This document shows positions 20,168 through 27,103 of a stretch of 64,000 bases of DNA, piece after piece (position 1 is the first letter of the stretch; each line of letters opens with the position of its first letter). Where the stretch lies: assembly GCF_009873495.1 (NCBI RefSeq), contig NZ_CP046706.1:62001-126000 (forward strand), in the 5' to 3' direction. This DNA is from Nostoc sp. ATCC 53789. Its GTDB lineage: Bacteria; Cyanobacteriota; Cyanobacteriia; Cyanobacteriales; Nostocaceae. The position numbers were made by a program, and so were the translations under genes. The notes under the pieces were generated by a model that worked only from the letters and a program-made list of their open reading frames with translations, was not told the origin of the DNA and ran no database searches.

Positions 20168-20494
20168 ATGTCAACCGTGGTTAATAAAGAAGTAGAGGTT
20201 TTTTCAGTGGACATCAGCGATGTGGCATACATCAAATGGAACGCCGAAAAAATTGACATTGTAAAAAAAGCAATGGAAGAAAAAGGCGGAAAAAGAGGAA
20301 CTATGTCTACAAGAACTCTAGCACAAGCCTTACAAGATAGAGGCGTGGCTTGCTCATACCAAAACATATTTAAATTATTAAGTGGTAAATATTCAATTAT
20401 TTCCTTAGAGATAGCGCAAGGTATTTGCGAAGTGTTATCTATCCCTGTTCAAGAAATTGTAAAAATCTACAGATTTTCTGTTTATGATGGTTGA
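20168..20494 (+). CDS. Small XRE-like helix-turn-helix protein
   Basis: 108 residues. A helix-turn-helix of the Cro/XRE kind is suggested by STRTLAQALQDRGVACSYQN followed by IFKLLSGKYSIISLEIAQGI and a C-terminal helix (residues about 45-95). It is divergent from brxB, 844 bases away, and could regulate either BREX or the RNA unit directly downstream, whose -35 box overlaps its stop codon. Alternative starts at internal GTG codons are possible because a promoter-like -10 sits just before the ATG. Its role as a regulator is inference. Confidence 0.65.
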   Translation: MSTVVNKEVEVFSVDISDVAYIKWNAEKIDIVKKAMEEKGGKRGTMSTRTLAQALQDRGVACSYQNIFKLLSGKYSIISLEIAQGICEVLSIPVQEIVKIYRFSVYDG

Positions 20495-20520
20495 CATTGT
20501 TAACCAAGGTAGACTAATAT
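20491..20520 (+). promoter_or_regulatory. Near-consensus sigma70-type promoter
   Basis: TTGACA at 20491-20496, an 18-base spacer and TAATAT at 20515-20520. The predicted transcription start is about 20527. The -35 box overlaps the stop codon of the HTH gene. It shares TTGACAT..GGTAGAC with the promoter-like site before that gene, which may mean a common regulator. Confidence 0.65.
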
Positions 20521-20783
20521 ATTAATTATAGGAGAGGAACCAAGTAGTAGCCTCCCAGCTAAATTGAACCTTGAAAAAAGTGAACAGAAAACAAAGCCCC
20601 CAGGTAGCGGAAGCAGCGAATAGTCAAGGCTGTTGAAGTAAGGTAAGGGCTGAGTGGGTTCCAAATAAAAAGTTGCCGCAGCAGTACGGTAGTCGCTTTG
20701 AAGCTCGTTGCCGACTACTGCCCGATCAAGAGATATGCTGCTGTAGCAAGCTCCGGTCACTGACTAGGAGTAATAAATATGAG

Positions 20784-20806
20784 GCTTCGCCAATAAGAGA
20801 GTGAGG
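20784..20806. promoter_or_regulatory. Shared motif copy 1 (GCTTCGC-N10-GTGAGG)
   Basis: First of four copies of GCTTCGC-N10-GTGA(A/G)(A/G), all with the same 10-base spacing. The half sites TTCGC and GTGAA form an imperfect dyad. This copy lies inside the RNA unit, 104 bases before the zinc-finger gene, and is identical to copy 2 over GCTTCGC, the spacer and GTGA. Confidence 0.55.
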
Positions 20807-20844
20807 TGTTGTGGCTTGCCACAACGTCAATTAGTACACAAAAC

Positions 20845-20887
20845 AAAAGGCGATCGCAGACTTTGGACGGTGAGCGATCGCCCTTTT
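20845..20887 (+). terminator. Probable intrinsic terminator or attenuator
   Basis: AAAAGGCGATCGC (20845-20857) pairs with GCGATCGCC and the TTTT that follows (20874-20887), with one unpaired C. The T run is only four bases and the core is a HIP1 octamer, so efficiency is uncertain. It separates the RNA unit from the gene starting at 20910. Confidence 0.5.
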
Positions 20888-20909
20888 ACCCATTTAAGAG
20901 GTATTTCTA

Positions 20910-21707
20910 ATGATTACACAAGTTTCAGCCCCCACGCCAACAAAAGATCCGTTGACCACACAGGATCGCGAAATCATTGCAACCATCGTCAATCAGTCGG
21001 ACTACTCAAAAGAGTGCAAGCCCGAAGATGTAGTGACTATCTGGATCAACAGTGATTATATCGTGTGGGTAAAAATGACCCACGGCTATGCTCGTTACCA
21101 CAAACAATCATTCAAACGTGCTGTTGCAGAGGTAAAAGCGAGTCTTTCTGCTCCAGTAAAGTGCAATCACCAGGAAGATGAGGAATTAAAACAAGCTTCT
21201 GAGAAAATTGGCTTATTGGGTGATTGTGATTGGTTATCGTTGAGCGTCCAATACTATCCTGATAAAGTAATCGGTCACGCTGGTTGTTATATCTCTCACA
21301 AGGCTCGAATATTAATGCCACCGGCTGAATGGGATTTTACACTGCCGAAGTGGAATATGCCTGCTGCCATCTGTCCAGACTGCGAAGGTCATGGGTGCGG
21401 TAACTGTGGGTATCGGGGGACTCGTGCAGAAGACTTGTGCGAACCAGTAGACGGCTATCGACTGACTTATGTAGGACGTACTGACCTCCAGACGGCTCAC
21501 AACGTATATCTAGATGGTGAGTTCTTGGGCATACTCTTCAAAGTCCGAAACCCCAATGAAGTCTGGGAAAACGACCCCAAGACCTACTACTGGCGCTGTG
21601 GCGATGGAGTGCAGTATTGGAGTCTGAAAGAGGCTGTTAAATCCTTTGCCCTAGCTCCCGTGACTAGTGAAGTGCCACACGTTAGCTTAGAGTTAGCGGT
21701 AGCGTAA
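20910..21707 (+). CDS. Hypothetical protein with a CxxCxxxxCxxC zinc site
   Basis: 265 residues. The middle contains CPDCEGHGCGNCGYRG (about residues 154-169), a compact DnaJ-like or rubredoxin-like zinc knuckle. Several Trp/Tyr-rich segments surround it, and the C-terminus has YYWRCGDGVQYWSLKEAV. I do not recognise a family. A plausible ribosome site (AAGAGG) precedes the ATG by nine bases. It lies directly downstream of the promoter-RNA-terminator unit, which may control its expression. Confidence 0.75.
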   Translation: MITQVSAPTPTKDPLTTQDREIIATIVNQSDYSKECKPEDVVTIWINSDYIVWVKMTHGYARYHKQSFKRAVAEVKASLSAPVKCNHQEDEELKQASEKIGLLGDCDWLSLSVQYYPDKVIGHAGCYISHKARILMPPAEWDFTLPKWNMPAAICPDCEGHGCGNCGYRGTRAEDLCEPVDGYRLTYVGRTDLQTAHNVYLDGEFLGILFKVRNPNEVWENDPKTYYWRCGDGVQYWSLKEAVKSFALAPVTSEVPHVSLELAVA

Positions 21708-21725
21708 GATTAAAGAAATCTGAAC

Positions 21726-21758
21726 AGTGGACAGGAGAAATTAGAAAAACTGTCCACT
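21726..21758 (+). terminator. Hairpin after the zinc-finger gene
   Basis: AGTGGACAG (21726-21734) and CTGTCCACT (21750-21758) form a perfect 9-bp stem 18 bases past the stop codon. There is no T run, so this may be a weak terminator or an mRNA end-stabilising hairpin. Confidence 0.4.
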
Positions 21759-21871
21759 TACCAATTTGAGAACGAGATCCTTTATTTAGATGTAAAGATA
21801 GAAGCAAATCTAAAATTTTTGCGCGATCAAACATTACGTCGGCATCAGTTCAAACTTGAAGAGATAATACG

Positions 21872-22489
21872 ATGTTTCAAGCTTTACCAGAACCAGTTAC
21901 TTTTGAAGAATTTTTAGAGTGGAAACCAGAAAATGGCAGATATGAATTATACAAAGGAGTAATAGTAGAAATGCAACCAACAGGAGAACATGAGCTAGTT
22001 AGAGCATTTTTGATTAGAGAACTGAATTTTGAGATTCGCAGGTTTAATCTAGCTTATACTATTCCTGGTCAAGTATTAGTCAAATCAGTTGATAAGAAAT
22101 CTGGTTATATTCCAGATGTATTAGTATTGAATCTTCCTAATTTGGTTAATGAACCACTCTGGAAAAAAGCATCAACAGTTACTCAAGCAGAATCAATTCC
22201 ATTAGCCGTGGAAGTTGTAAGTACAAATTGGCGTGATGATTATTTCCTTAAATTTGGTGAGTACGAGGAAATTGGGATTCCAGAATATTGGATTGTTGAC
22301 TATGCTGCTCTTGGTGGAAAGCGGTTTATTGGGAATCCTAAACAACCGACAATATCAGTTTATGCTTTAGTCGAAGGTGAATATCAAGTTAGTCAATTTC
22401 GAGGAAATGACCGGATTCAATCACCTACTTTAAGAGAGCTAAATTTAACTGCTGAACAAGTTTTTCAAGCTGCTTTAGGACAGTATTGA
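21872..22489 (+). CDS. Uma2-family putative endonuclease (DUF820)
   Basis: 205 residues. It has the family pattern: TFEEFLEWKPENGRYELYKG at the start, then PDVLVLN and LAVEVVSTNWRDDYFLKFGEYEEIGIPEYWIVDY. This is a PD-(D/E)XK-like core with the catalytic D and the EVVS Glu visible. Uma2 proteins are extremely numerous in cyanobacteria, often near mobile DNA, and their biological role is unknown. The gene is solitary here, 164 bases after the zinc-finger gene. Confidence 0.9.
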   Translation: MFQALPEPVTFEEFLEWKPENGRYELYKGVIVEMQPTGEHELVRAFLIRELNFEIRRFNLAYTIPGQVLVKSVDKKSGYIPDVLVLNLPNLVNEPLWKKASTVTQAESIPLAVEVVSTNWRDDYFLKFGEYEEIGIPEYWIVDYAALGGKRFIGNPKQPTISVYALVEGEYQVSQFRGNDRIQSPTLRELNLTAEQVFQAALGQY

Positions 22490-22570
22490 TTAAGACTAAT
22501 ACTTTCCAAGTCAACGAAAGCGATTTTTGTATTGGTATAACGTATCCTTCCTTAGCAATTTGTCCTTTAA

Positions 22571-23485
22571 ATGACCCAAAAATTTTATAGTCTGTTTGTT
22601 GAGCATTATCTCGAAGGCTTGCTTTCACCGTTAGGTAGCGTAGAAGTTAGCGGCGTAATAACCGATTCAGAAAGGCGGGGAATTGTTCTGTTTTTTCCGA
22701 AAGGGACAATTCAAACCGAAAGACACTCACTTGGATTACTTGCTAAAGTTGCTCAAAGTGATTGTTCAATAGAAGTTTATTATGAGCAAATTGGTGAAAC
22801 AGAAGTCCGAAGCTGCCTACATAAACTTTTAAGTGTCTTTTCAACTTTGAACTGTCGGGCATCGACAGAAGGCAAAACTTTAGATGATAATGATTTACCT
22901 CGTTTATGGATTGTAGTACCATCAGCTTCGCAAGATTTACTCAACAGTTTTGGCGCACAATCAGAGCTAGAAAACTGGACTACTGGAATATACTTTCTGC
23001 CTAATGTTTTTAGACTTGCAATAGTAGCTATTAACCAACTACCAGTTACTTCAGAGACTCTATGGTTAAGGCTTTTGGGACGGGGAGTAATTCAAAAACA
23101 AGCAGTAAGTGAACTCATTGCGCTTCCTTCATCCAACCGACTACGCCAAAATGTTTTAGACATAGTTTACAGATGGCGTATCAGTGTAATGACACAGACA
23201 GAATTAACCAGAGATGACCAGGAGTTGATCATGAACTTAACTCAAGCTTACGAAGAAGCAAGAGCGCAAGCGGTACAGGAGGGAGTAGAGCAAGGAGTAC
23301 AACTTGAACGCCGTCAAGTTGTAGAAAACTTGTTGAGATTTAGGTTTGGTTCTGTGGATGAAGAATTAGCGAGAGTGGTCGATAATTTCTTGCAGTTAGC
23401 ACCAGATGACTTTGCAAGATTTTTACTGGAATTGTCTAGTTTATCCCGTGAAGATTTGCTGGCAAGATTTAATTCACATCAATAA
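22571..23485 (+). CDS. Hypothetical cyanobacterial protein with helical C-terminus
   Basis: 304 residues. The N-terminal about 200 residues are alpha/beta and resemble the Rpn/PD-(D/E)XK-like proteins common in cyanobacteria, but I cannot identify a catalytic site. The C-terminal part is a charged helix (EEARAQAVQEGVEQGVQLE) followed by VVENLLRFRFGSVDEEL and LSSLSREDLLARF. This is the DUF4351-like tail seen on many cyanobacterial Rpn-type proteins. It follows the Uma2 gene by 81 bases and is followed by a terminator. Confidence 0.75.
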   Translation: MTQKFYSLFVEHYLEGLLSPLGSVEVSGVITDSERRGIVLFFPKGTIQTERHSLGLLAKVAQSDCSIEVYYEQIGETEVRSCLHKLLSVFSTLNCRASTEGKTLDDNDLPRLWIVVPSASQDLLNSFGAQSELENWTTGIYFLPNVFRLAIVAINQLPVTSETLWLRLLGRGVIQKQAVSELIALPSSNRLRQNVLDIVYRWRISVMTQTELTRDDQELIMNLTQAYEEARAQAVQEGVEQGVQLERRQVVENLLRFRFGSVDEELARVVDNFLQLAPDDFARFLLELSSLSREDLLARFNSHQ

Positions 23486-23506
23486 TCTGTAACTGTAATT
23501 AATTAG

Positions 23507-23547
23507 TAATAAAAAGCGCTTTTGTGAAATCAAGAGCGCTGTTTTAT
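23507..23547 (+). terminator. Intrinsic terminator
   Basis: AATAAAAAGCGCT pairs with AGCGCT-G-TTTTATT across a short loop, giving a GC core flanked by A and T runs. It lies about 22 bases past the stop of the preceding gene. Confidence 0.55.
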
Positions 23548-23583
23548 TGGCTCTGTACTTGATAAATACATCTGAAATCAACG

Positions 23584-23606
23584 GCTTCGCCAATAAGAGA
23601 GTGAAA
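23584..23606. promoter_or_regulatory. Shared motif copy 2 (GCTTCGC-N10-GTGAAA)
   Basis: Second copy of the spaced motif, 115 bases before the gene at 23721. The spacer CAATAAGAGA is identical to copy 1. A related perfect dyad TTCGC-N9-GCGAA occurs 66 bases further on (23672-23690). Confidence 0.55.
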
Positions 23607-23720
23607 TCTATTGATATTAAACAATGACCTATCAATAAAATAGTGCAGAATTACCCACTCAGGATTAAAGCTTCGCTTATTTTTTGCGAAAACTAACATT
23701 AAAGAAAGGCAGCAGCTACT

Positions 23721-24629
23721 ATGACAGCTTTTGACTTTGATTCTGCTGAACACAAGTCATACCAAAAGACCCCAGCAGCCAAAAGTATTCCTTCACCCGC
23801 AGGCATTTGGATTGCTTACGAAAATCAACAATTAGCAGGATGGTACGAAAATAAAGAACTAGTTGGTGGGAAAGAGTATAAAGTTCTTACTAACAAATTG
23901 GACGAAAATGATGAAAAGATAGGCATTCCTGGCGCTCTCTACAGACAACCACGAATACTTGTGATTGGGCGATCGCCTCTGCTATACGGAAACGATAGAA
24001 AGGTGATTGGAGTTTGGCGTAGCAGTGATGGTTTGGAAAAGAACGCCTACAAATTCGGTAGGCGGTATATGGTGATTTTCGTCGATACCCAAAATCAACC
24101 TCTTCATATTGCACCAGTACAAATAACTGCTTGGGGAGTGTTCCAAGTGTCGTTTGATCAACAACTAATGGCATTCCGTGAAACCTGCGAACAAGCTTAT
24201 GCAAGTTTTCACGATAAACATCACCAACCAAAGAATTTACTTTGGCATTCGATGTGGGTATTTTGTCCCATATTGAAAACAGAGAAACGTGAGAAAGGGG
24301 GGCAAACTTCCAACGCCTGTGTATGTAGCGGATACGAAAAGCCAACTGCGCCAGACTGGGAAAGTTATTGTATTGGCAAGAAACCAATAGCTCAAGAAAT
24401 TGCCCTTGTGCATAATTCCATCTGCGATTGGTGGAGGAAAGGATTGCCCAAGAACAACTTACCAGAAGTAGCTACGTCTCATGCACTTGATCGCAATCAA
24501 TTGATGATGGAGTCACAACGATTGATTGAAGCTTTAGGTTGGGGCGAGGAAAAGGGCAAACAGTATTGTCTAAACCGCAACAAGAAAAAGTTGCTGCTTG
24601 AGAAGAAGTGGATCGTCTATCTACATTAA
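23721..24629 (+). CDS. Hypothetical cyanobacterial protein (possibly DUF5895)
   Basis: 302 residues. It resembles, from memory, a cyanobacterial family called DUF5895; I cannot confirm this. Visible features are a YENQQLAGWYE start region, PRILVIGRSPLL, and a Cys-bearing region FCPILKTEKREK..CVCSGYEKP near residues 178-215. A good ribosome site (AAAGAAAGG) precedes the ATG. It has no close operon partner; a strong hairpin follows the stop. Confidence 0.75.
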   Translation: MTAFDFDSAEHKSYQKTPAAKSIPSPAGIWIAYENQQLAGWYENKELVGGKEYKVLTNKLDENDEKIGIPGALYRQPRILVIGRSPLLYGNDRKVIGVWRSSDGLEKNAYKFGRRYMVIFVDTQNQPLHIAPVQITAWGVFQVSFDQQLMAFRETCEQAYASFHDKHHQPKNLLWHSMWVFCPILKTEKREKGGQTSNACVCSGYEKPTAPDWESYCIGKKPIAQEIALVHNSICDWWRKGLPKNNLPEVATSHALDRNQLMMESQRLIEALGWGEEKGKQYCLNRNKKKLLLEKKWIVYLH

Positions 24630-24632
24630 AAA

Positions 24633-24667
24633 CTCTACAGTCAGATTCAATCAGTCTGACTGTAGAG
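24633..24667. terminator. Strong hairpin, possible terminator
   Basis: CTCTACAGTCAGA (24633-24645) and TCTGACTGTAGAG (24655-24667) form a perfect 13-bp stem four bases after the stop codon. On the plus strand it is followed by A residues, so it works better as a terminator read from the minus strand, or as an mRNA 3' stabiliser. Confidence 0.55.
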
Positions 24668-24719
24668 AAAAATCGATTCCACAAAAGATTATCACACACT
24701 CTACTTCAATACTAATCAG

Positions 24720-24989
24720 ATGGAAACAAATTTGATTAAAGTGTATGACGCGACACTGTTAAGTTCATCGAAAGTTTACCAAATCGACGGTACGCTTTCA
24801 CGATACTTGGGTGATGAAGGTACTATCCAACATCCACAGTATCTATTTCTACCTCTGCCAAATCAAAGAAAAAAAGTCAGCTTTCGGCTAAATCGAAACA
24901 AACTCATGACTCGCTGTTATGAAGTCGAAGGTATGGTTTATCAAAAGCCTGTGGTACAGGATAATTCACAGCAACTTCAGCTATTTTGA
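24720..24989 (+). CDS. Small hypothetical protein (89 aa)
   Basis: 89 residues with no recognised family. It has a basic segment near the middle (NQRKKVSFRLNRNK) and a Gln-rich C-terminus ending QLQLF. It is the first of a run of small plus-strand genes; a 40-residue ORF follows after three bases. Confidence 0.6.
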   Translation: METNLIKVYDATLLSSSKVYQIDGTLSRYLGDEGTIQHPQYLFLPLPNQRKKVSFRLNRNKLMTRCYEVEGMVYQKPVVQDNSQQLQLF

Positions 24990-24992
24990 GCC

Positions 24993-25115
24993 ATGTCTAT
25001 ACATAAACCACCAGTCATAAAAAGACACATTAGGTTACAAAAAAGCTCTACAAAAGTAATCTATAGGGCTACTAAAGACATTCAAATAGCCACAAAGAAA
25101 GCTTCGCTGAATTGA
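24993..25115 (+). CDS. Possible 40-aa basic small protein
   Basis: Forty codons from ATG 24993 to TGA 25115, three bases after the previous stop, so translational coupling is possible. The product is strongly basic (many Lys and Arg) with no hydrophobic segment. Its 3' end overlaps motif copy 3, which argues that at least one of the two readings is accidental. Confidence 0.35.
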   Translation: MSIHKPPVIKRHIRLQKSSTKVIYRATKDIQIATKKASLN

Positions 25116-25123
25116 AAGTGAAA
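25101..25123. promoter_or_regulatory. Shared motif copy 3 (GCTTCGC-N10-GTGAAA)
   Basis: Third copy, ending 23 bases before the ATG of the gene at 25147. The half sites are identical to copies 2 and 4, while the ten spacer bases differ, as expected if the half sites are the functional part. Confidence 0.55.
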
Positions 25124-25146
25124 AATAGTGATTGAGGTGAATAATC

Positions 25147-26220
25147 ATGGTACAAGCAATCGACAATCCTGTTGCTGCAAATTTCCTAACTGATGCAGTA
25201 GTCGAGCGCCACAATTTCTCACAATTAAATAAAACTCGTATTCGCTTTCGTATTCAGTTGAAGAAAAGTACAAAGTCTGCCGCACCTAAATGGGCGGATG
25301 TGCTAAAAGCTGAAGTTTCTGAAATTGAATCAGACCTTGTGAAAGTTACAAATTCCGAAGTCGGTTTGCGGGGAATCAAGGTATTTAAGAAGCTGGATGA
25401 AGCTGCTGCCCAACTGAGGCAAGAGATTGCTTCAGTTCAAGAATGGATGTCTGCTGATACTGGCGATTGGGTTTGTCCGATTGATTTAGCTCCACTCGTT
25501 TGGAACCAGTTAATCAATATCAGAGATAATATCGCCCCTGGTTTACGCAATCAATTAAAAGCTGATTACGAAGCGGGACTTGTAGATTACCAAGAACGGA
25601 TTGACCAGTTCCTCTCACTTAACACCTGGGAATTAGCACAGGATAAGCAAGAATCAGTCAAAGCCAACTTGCTAAGAGCATTCCCGACTCTGACCGATCT
25701 TGAAGACTATTTGCAGGTCGTTATTGGTCGTCCGGTGATTATCCCGGCATTGTCCGAACAACTGAACCAGCAACAAGCCGAATGTCTTGATCAGATTACC
25801 AAGTTCATCCAACAGTATGACCAAAATCTGGAGCAAAGGCTACGGGAATCAGCCTTGGCAGGTGGTGAACAACTTGCCGCCCAATTGCTTGAAGAATTAA
25901 GCGACTGGGAGCCAGGACGCAAGCCAATCCAGTTTAAAAAGAAGATGCAACGCCATCTGATGAAGGTTCAGGTACTACTAGCGAATGCTTCACCGGAGGC
26001 AGGCAGTAGCTTGGAGGCGATGATGGCGCACTTAGATTCTATCGTTAACGATCCAGCGATTGAGTCCAAGAATCTCGGTTCTGATACGCGCAGTCAATTG
26101 CAGCAAAAGATGCAAGAGATTCGCGCCAAGTTGTTAGATGAACAACGCAATCTACAATCACTTGCGACTGACGACGTGGGCTTATCGAAGGCTACCGTAA
26201 TGTCGTTTAAGTTCAGGTAA
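25147..26220 (+). CDS. Hypothetical helical protein upstream of the Ycf35/Ycf46 module
   Basis: 357 residues, mostly long amphipathic helices (LDEAAAQLRQEIASVQEW, QKMQEIRAKLLDEQRN), probably coiled coil. I recognise no family. A clear ribosome site (GAGGTG) lies ten bases before the ATG. It is the first gene of the plus-strand group leading to the DUF1257, DUF2997 and AAA+ genes, and may supply a client or adaptor for that ATPase; this is inference from position only. Confidence 0.75.
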   Translation: MVQAIDNPVAANFLTDAVVERHNFSQLNKTRIRFRIQLKKSTKSAAPKWADVLKAEVSEIESDLVKVTNSEVGLRGIKVFKKLDEAAAQLRQEIASVQEWMSADTGDWVCPIDLAPLVWNQLINIRDNIAPGLRNQLKADYEAGLVDYQERIDQFLSLNTWELAQDKQESVKANLLRAFPTLTDLEDYLQVVIGRPVIIPALSEQLNQQQAECLDQITKFIQQYDQNLEQRLRESALAGGEQLAAQLLEELSDWEPGRKPIQFKKKMQRHLMKVQVLLANASPEAGSSLEAMMAHLDSIVNDPAIESKNLGSDTRSQLQQKMQEIRAKLLDEQRNLQSLATDDVGLSKATVMSFKFR

Positions 26221-26353
26221 AAAACAGTCTTGGGCGGGTGCATTCGCTCAAGACTGATCCCAATGGATTTAATACGTAGTTTCCAGAATAACCCAAAAAG
26301 GATATCGCATCCGTACTATTTCTCAAACCAATTTGAAAGCCTTGGAGCTAAAA

Positions 26354-26803
26354 ATGTCACATTTCTCAACAGTTAAAACCAAGCTTACTAACCGTGAATG
26401 TCTGGTACAAGCTTTACAAGATTTGAAACTGAATCCGCAAGTTCACGAAACAGCACAGCCACTAAAAGGATACTACGGTGGCTCTCAAGGACAAAGTGCT
26501 GAAATCATCGTATCTGGTCACACCATAAAAACCCGTGCAGACATCGGGTTCAAATGGAATCAGTCAAGCGGCGTGTACGACGTAATACACGACAGTTACG
26601 AAACAGTTCCGAAGTTGGGCAAAGACTTTTTCAGTAATAAACTAATGCTGGCTTATGGTAAGCATTTGGTTCGTGTCAAAGCTGCCGAGTTACAAGAAAA
26701 ATTTGGTGAATGTGCGATCGCTGAGTCAACTAGCGGAAGTGTGCAAACCCTACGCCTAACTTTTGCCGGACATCAGGAAGTTAAACAATTTGCACGGAGA
26801 TAA
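26354..26803 (+). CDS. DUF1257 (Ycf35-like) protein
   Basis: About 149 residues. The start MSHFSTVKTKLTNRECLVQA is the hallmark of the Ycf35/DUF1257 family of cyanobacteria and algal plastids. For this reason I prefer the ATG at 26354 over the one 21 bases upstream. Function is unknown. It is three bases from the DUF2997 gene and close to the Ycf46-like ATPase, an arrangement repeated in cyanobacterial genomes and mobile elements, which implies joint function. Confidence 0.9.
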   Translation: MSHFSTVKTKLTNRECLVQALQDLKLNPQVHETAQPLKGYYGGSQGQSAEIIVSGHTIKTRADIGFKWNQSSGVYDVIHDSYETVPKLGKDFFSNKLMLAYGKHLVRVKAAELQEKFGECAIAESTSGSVQTLRLTFAGHQEVKQFARR

Positions 26804-26806
26804 ATT

Positions 26807-27013
26807 ATGGAACGCTCAATATTGATTCATTTTGACAGCGCTACAGGTGAAGTTCGCGTGGAGGCGGAGGGGTTCGAGGGGCTGAGTTGTTTATCGGCTA
26901 CACAACCGTTTGAAGAGGCATTGGGAGTTGTGGAGGGCGATCGCATTTTCAAAGAAGAATCAGCACCACAACTTCGGACTACCCTAAGCAGCCAAACACG
27001 TTTGCGTCAGTAA
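26807..27013 (+). CDS. DUF2997 small protein
   Basis: 68 residues. MERSILIHFDSATGEVRVEA, then GLSCLSATQPFEEALG, matches the DUF2997 family, which is nearly always next to DUF1257. The gene starts three bases after the DUF1257 stop and is certainly co-transcribed with it. Function is unknown. Confidence 0.88.
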   Translation: MERSILIHFDSATGEVRVEAEGFEGLSCLSATQPFEEALGVVEGDRIFKEESAPQLRTTLSSQTRLRQ

Positions 27014-27021
27014 TCAGTCAT

Positions 27022-27052
27022 CAGTTACCAGTCTTAACTCGGCTGGTAACTG
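27022..27052 (+). terminator. Hairpin between the DUF2997 and Ycf46-like genes
   Basis: CAGTTACCAG (27022-27031) and CTGGTAACTG (27043-27052) make a perfect 10-bp stem with no T run. It may partly separate expression of the ATPase gene from the two genes before it, or stabilise their mRNA. Confidence 0.4.
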
Positions 27053-27064
27053 CTGATCATAAAG

Positions 27065-27087
27065 GCTTCGCCATTTCATAAGTGAAA
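27065..27087. promoter_or_regulatory. Shared motif copy 4 (GCTTCGC-N10-GTGAAA)
   Basis: Fourth copy, ending 16 bases before the ATG of the AAA+ gene. Its position right after a hairpin suggests a separate regulatory input for the ATPase. Confidence 0.55.
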
Positions 27088-27103
27088 TATTTGAATAATT
27101 GAC

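Larger units (their letters stand above)
20527..20887 (+). ncRNA. Candidate structured RNA or leader RNA
   Basis: About 360 bases with no supportable ORF, starting just after a near-consensus promoter and ending at a terminator-like hairpin. Visible pairings: GGAACC 20536-20541 with GGTTCC 20657-20662; CAGCAG 20679-20684 with CTGCTG 20738-20743, enclosing GTAGTCG 20689-20695 with CGACTAC 20712-20718; and GTTGTGG with CCACAAC at about 20808-20826. The next gene starts 22 bases beyond the terminator. It may be a free-standing small RNA, or the leader of that gene controlled by attenuation. I do not recognise an RNA family. Expression is not shown by sequence alone. Confidence 0.45.

Noticed and set aside
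19653..20367. Three minus-strand ORFs (19653-19934, 19965-20174, 19981-20367)
   Set aside because: They overlap an interspersed repeat and the plus-strand HTH gene, lack ribosome sites and have no recognisable pattern.
20500..20760. Minus-strand ORF of 86 codons
   Set aside because: It lies over the structured RNA unit and its composition follows from the hairpins; the promoter and terminator point the other way.
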